From positions 10,001 to 74,000 of the forward strand of contig CAJNDS010000269.1 of the NCBI GenBank assembly GCA_905221605.1: a DNA stretch of 64,000 bases, written 5' to 3'. Positions 63,896 through 64,000 of the stretch are shown piece by piece. The first letter of the stretch is position 1. Each line of letters opens with the position of its first letter. The translations under genes were made by a program, and so were the position numbers. The notes beneath the pieces are model-generated. The model saw only the letters and a program-made list of their open reading frames with translations, was not told the DNA's origin and did not search any database. The stretch is from Symbiodinium natans. Taxonomy: Eukaryota; Sar; Dinophyceae; Suessiales; Symbiodiniaceae.

Positions 63896-64000
63896 ACTGT
63901 CTGTGACCCAAAATTAAGTGAACGTTAGCATACTTGGCTCATCGGCAAAGATGCGCCTTGACTCTTGACGCAGGTATGAGGAAACGTCCAACATCACAAA

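Larger units (their letters stand above)
1..64000. repeat. Interstitial telomeric-type repeats, whole window
   Basis: TTTAGGG/CCCTAAA arrays of 3-25 units occur about every kilobase in both orientations. Main ones: 2998-3126, 3258-3356, 5986-6090, 16680-16735, 17192-17275, 18117-18225, 18358-18418, 20070-20235, 22515-22610, 26213-26275, 27600-27697, 31820-32186, 34430-34530, 36255-36357, 38280-38462, 39230-39298, 41599-41722, 46305-46397. Typical flanks are exon-like sequence. Confidence 0.95.

Noticed and set aside
1..64000. tRNA, rRNA and spliced-leader RNA genes
   Set aside because: Looked for by eye for arms, conserved boxes and the leader sequence; none was convincing. A covariance-model search would be decisive.

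Overview
The window looks like dinoflagellate nuclear DNA (species not determinable by eye). Four things point that way. TTTAGGG-type telomeric repeats are scattered everywhere. Introns can be solved from reading frame and conserved domains, and their 5' splice sites are mostly GC or GA with some GT, always ending in AG. Every protein gene I could recognise lies on the minus strand, as in a unidirectional gene cluster. U6 snRNA-like copies have the CCCNTCGGGG-type 5' stem and ATACAGAGA box. No rRNA, tRNA, CRISPR or bacterial-type operon signals were seen.

Layout, left to right. 1-7.3 kb: a U6-like copy, a variant telomeric array, and the 3' end of a minus-strand gene of unknown family whose short exons (9 solved, 1010-3247) are separated by telomeric arrays and small inverted-repeat elements; more exon-like islands follow to 7.3 kb, with a second U6-like copy at 6.7 kb. 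7.3-12 kb: mostly non-coding, elements and AT-rich simple sequence. 12.5-13.4 kb: an HXXEE-domain membrane protein. 15-23.1 kb: exon-like islands between telomeric arrays, including an exon with a CFAP97-type coiled coil. 24.3-25.1 kb: a DPH6-like ATP pyrophosphatase. 26.3-28.0 kb: a carbonyl reductase-like SDR in at least three exons. 29.6-30.1 kb: a DUF1810 protein. 32.2-32.9 kb: a minisatellite bounded by inverted repeats. 34.9-35.7 kb: a three-exon UPF0301/AlgH-type protein. 37.6-37.9 kb: another CFAP97-like exon pair. 41.6-46.4 kb: a broken LINE between two telomeric arrays. 48.5-63.4 kb: one giant gene (roughly 4,000 codons) for a receptor-like membrane protein with signal peptide, CUB-like segment, nine MAM-type modules, seven RCC1 repeats, SRCR domain, six Kelch repeats, cysteine-rich ephrin-receptor-like repeats, several membrane segments and a cytoplasmic tail.

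The most striking result concerns intron origin. Many introns are recent insertions: small elements with terminal inverted repeats, belonging to at least ten sequence families, which duplicated the target so that the duplicated bases supply the AG| and the |GC, |GA or |GT splice sites. In three places the inserted material is an array of telomeric repeats flanked by 10-23 bp duplications of exon sequence. This suggests telomeric repeats themselves act as intron-making (introner-like) insertions here. A 4.8 kb LINE-plus-telomeric-array insertion can be compared with an intact homologous site elsewhere in the window.

Caveat: all exon joins were worked out by eye from frame, domain similarity and element ends; no transcript data were available. 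Joins marked as solved keep exact codon phase on both sides.
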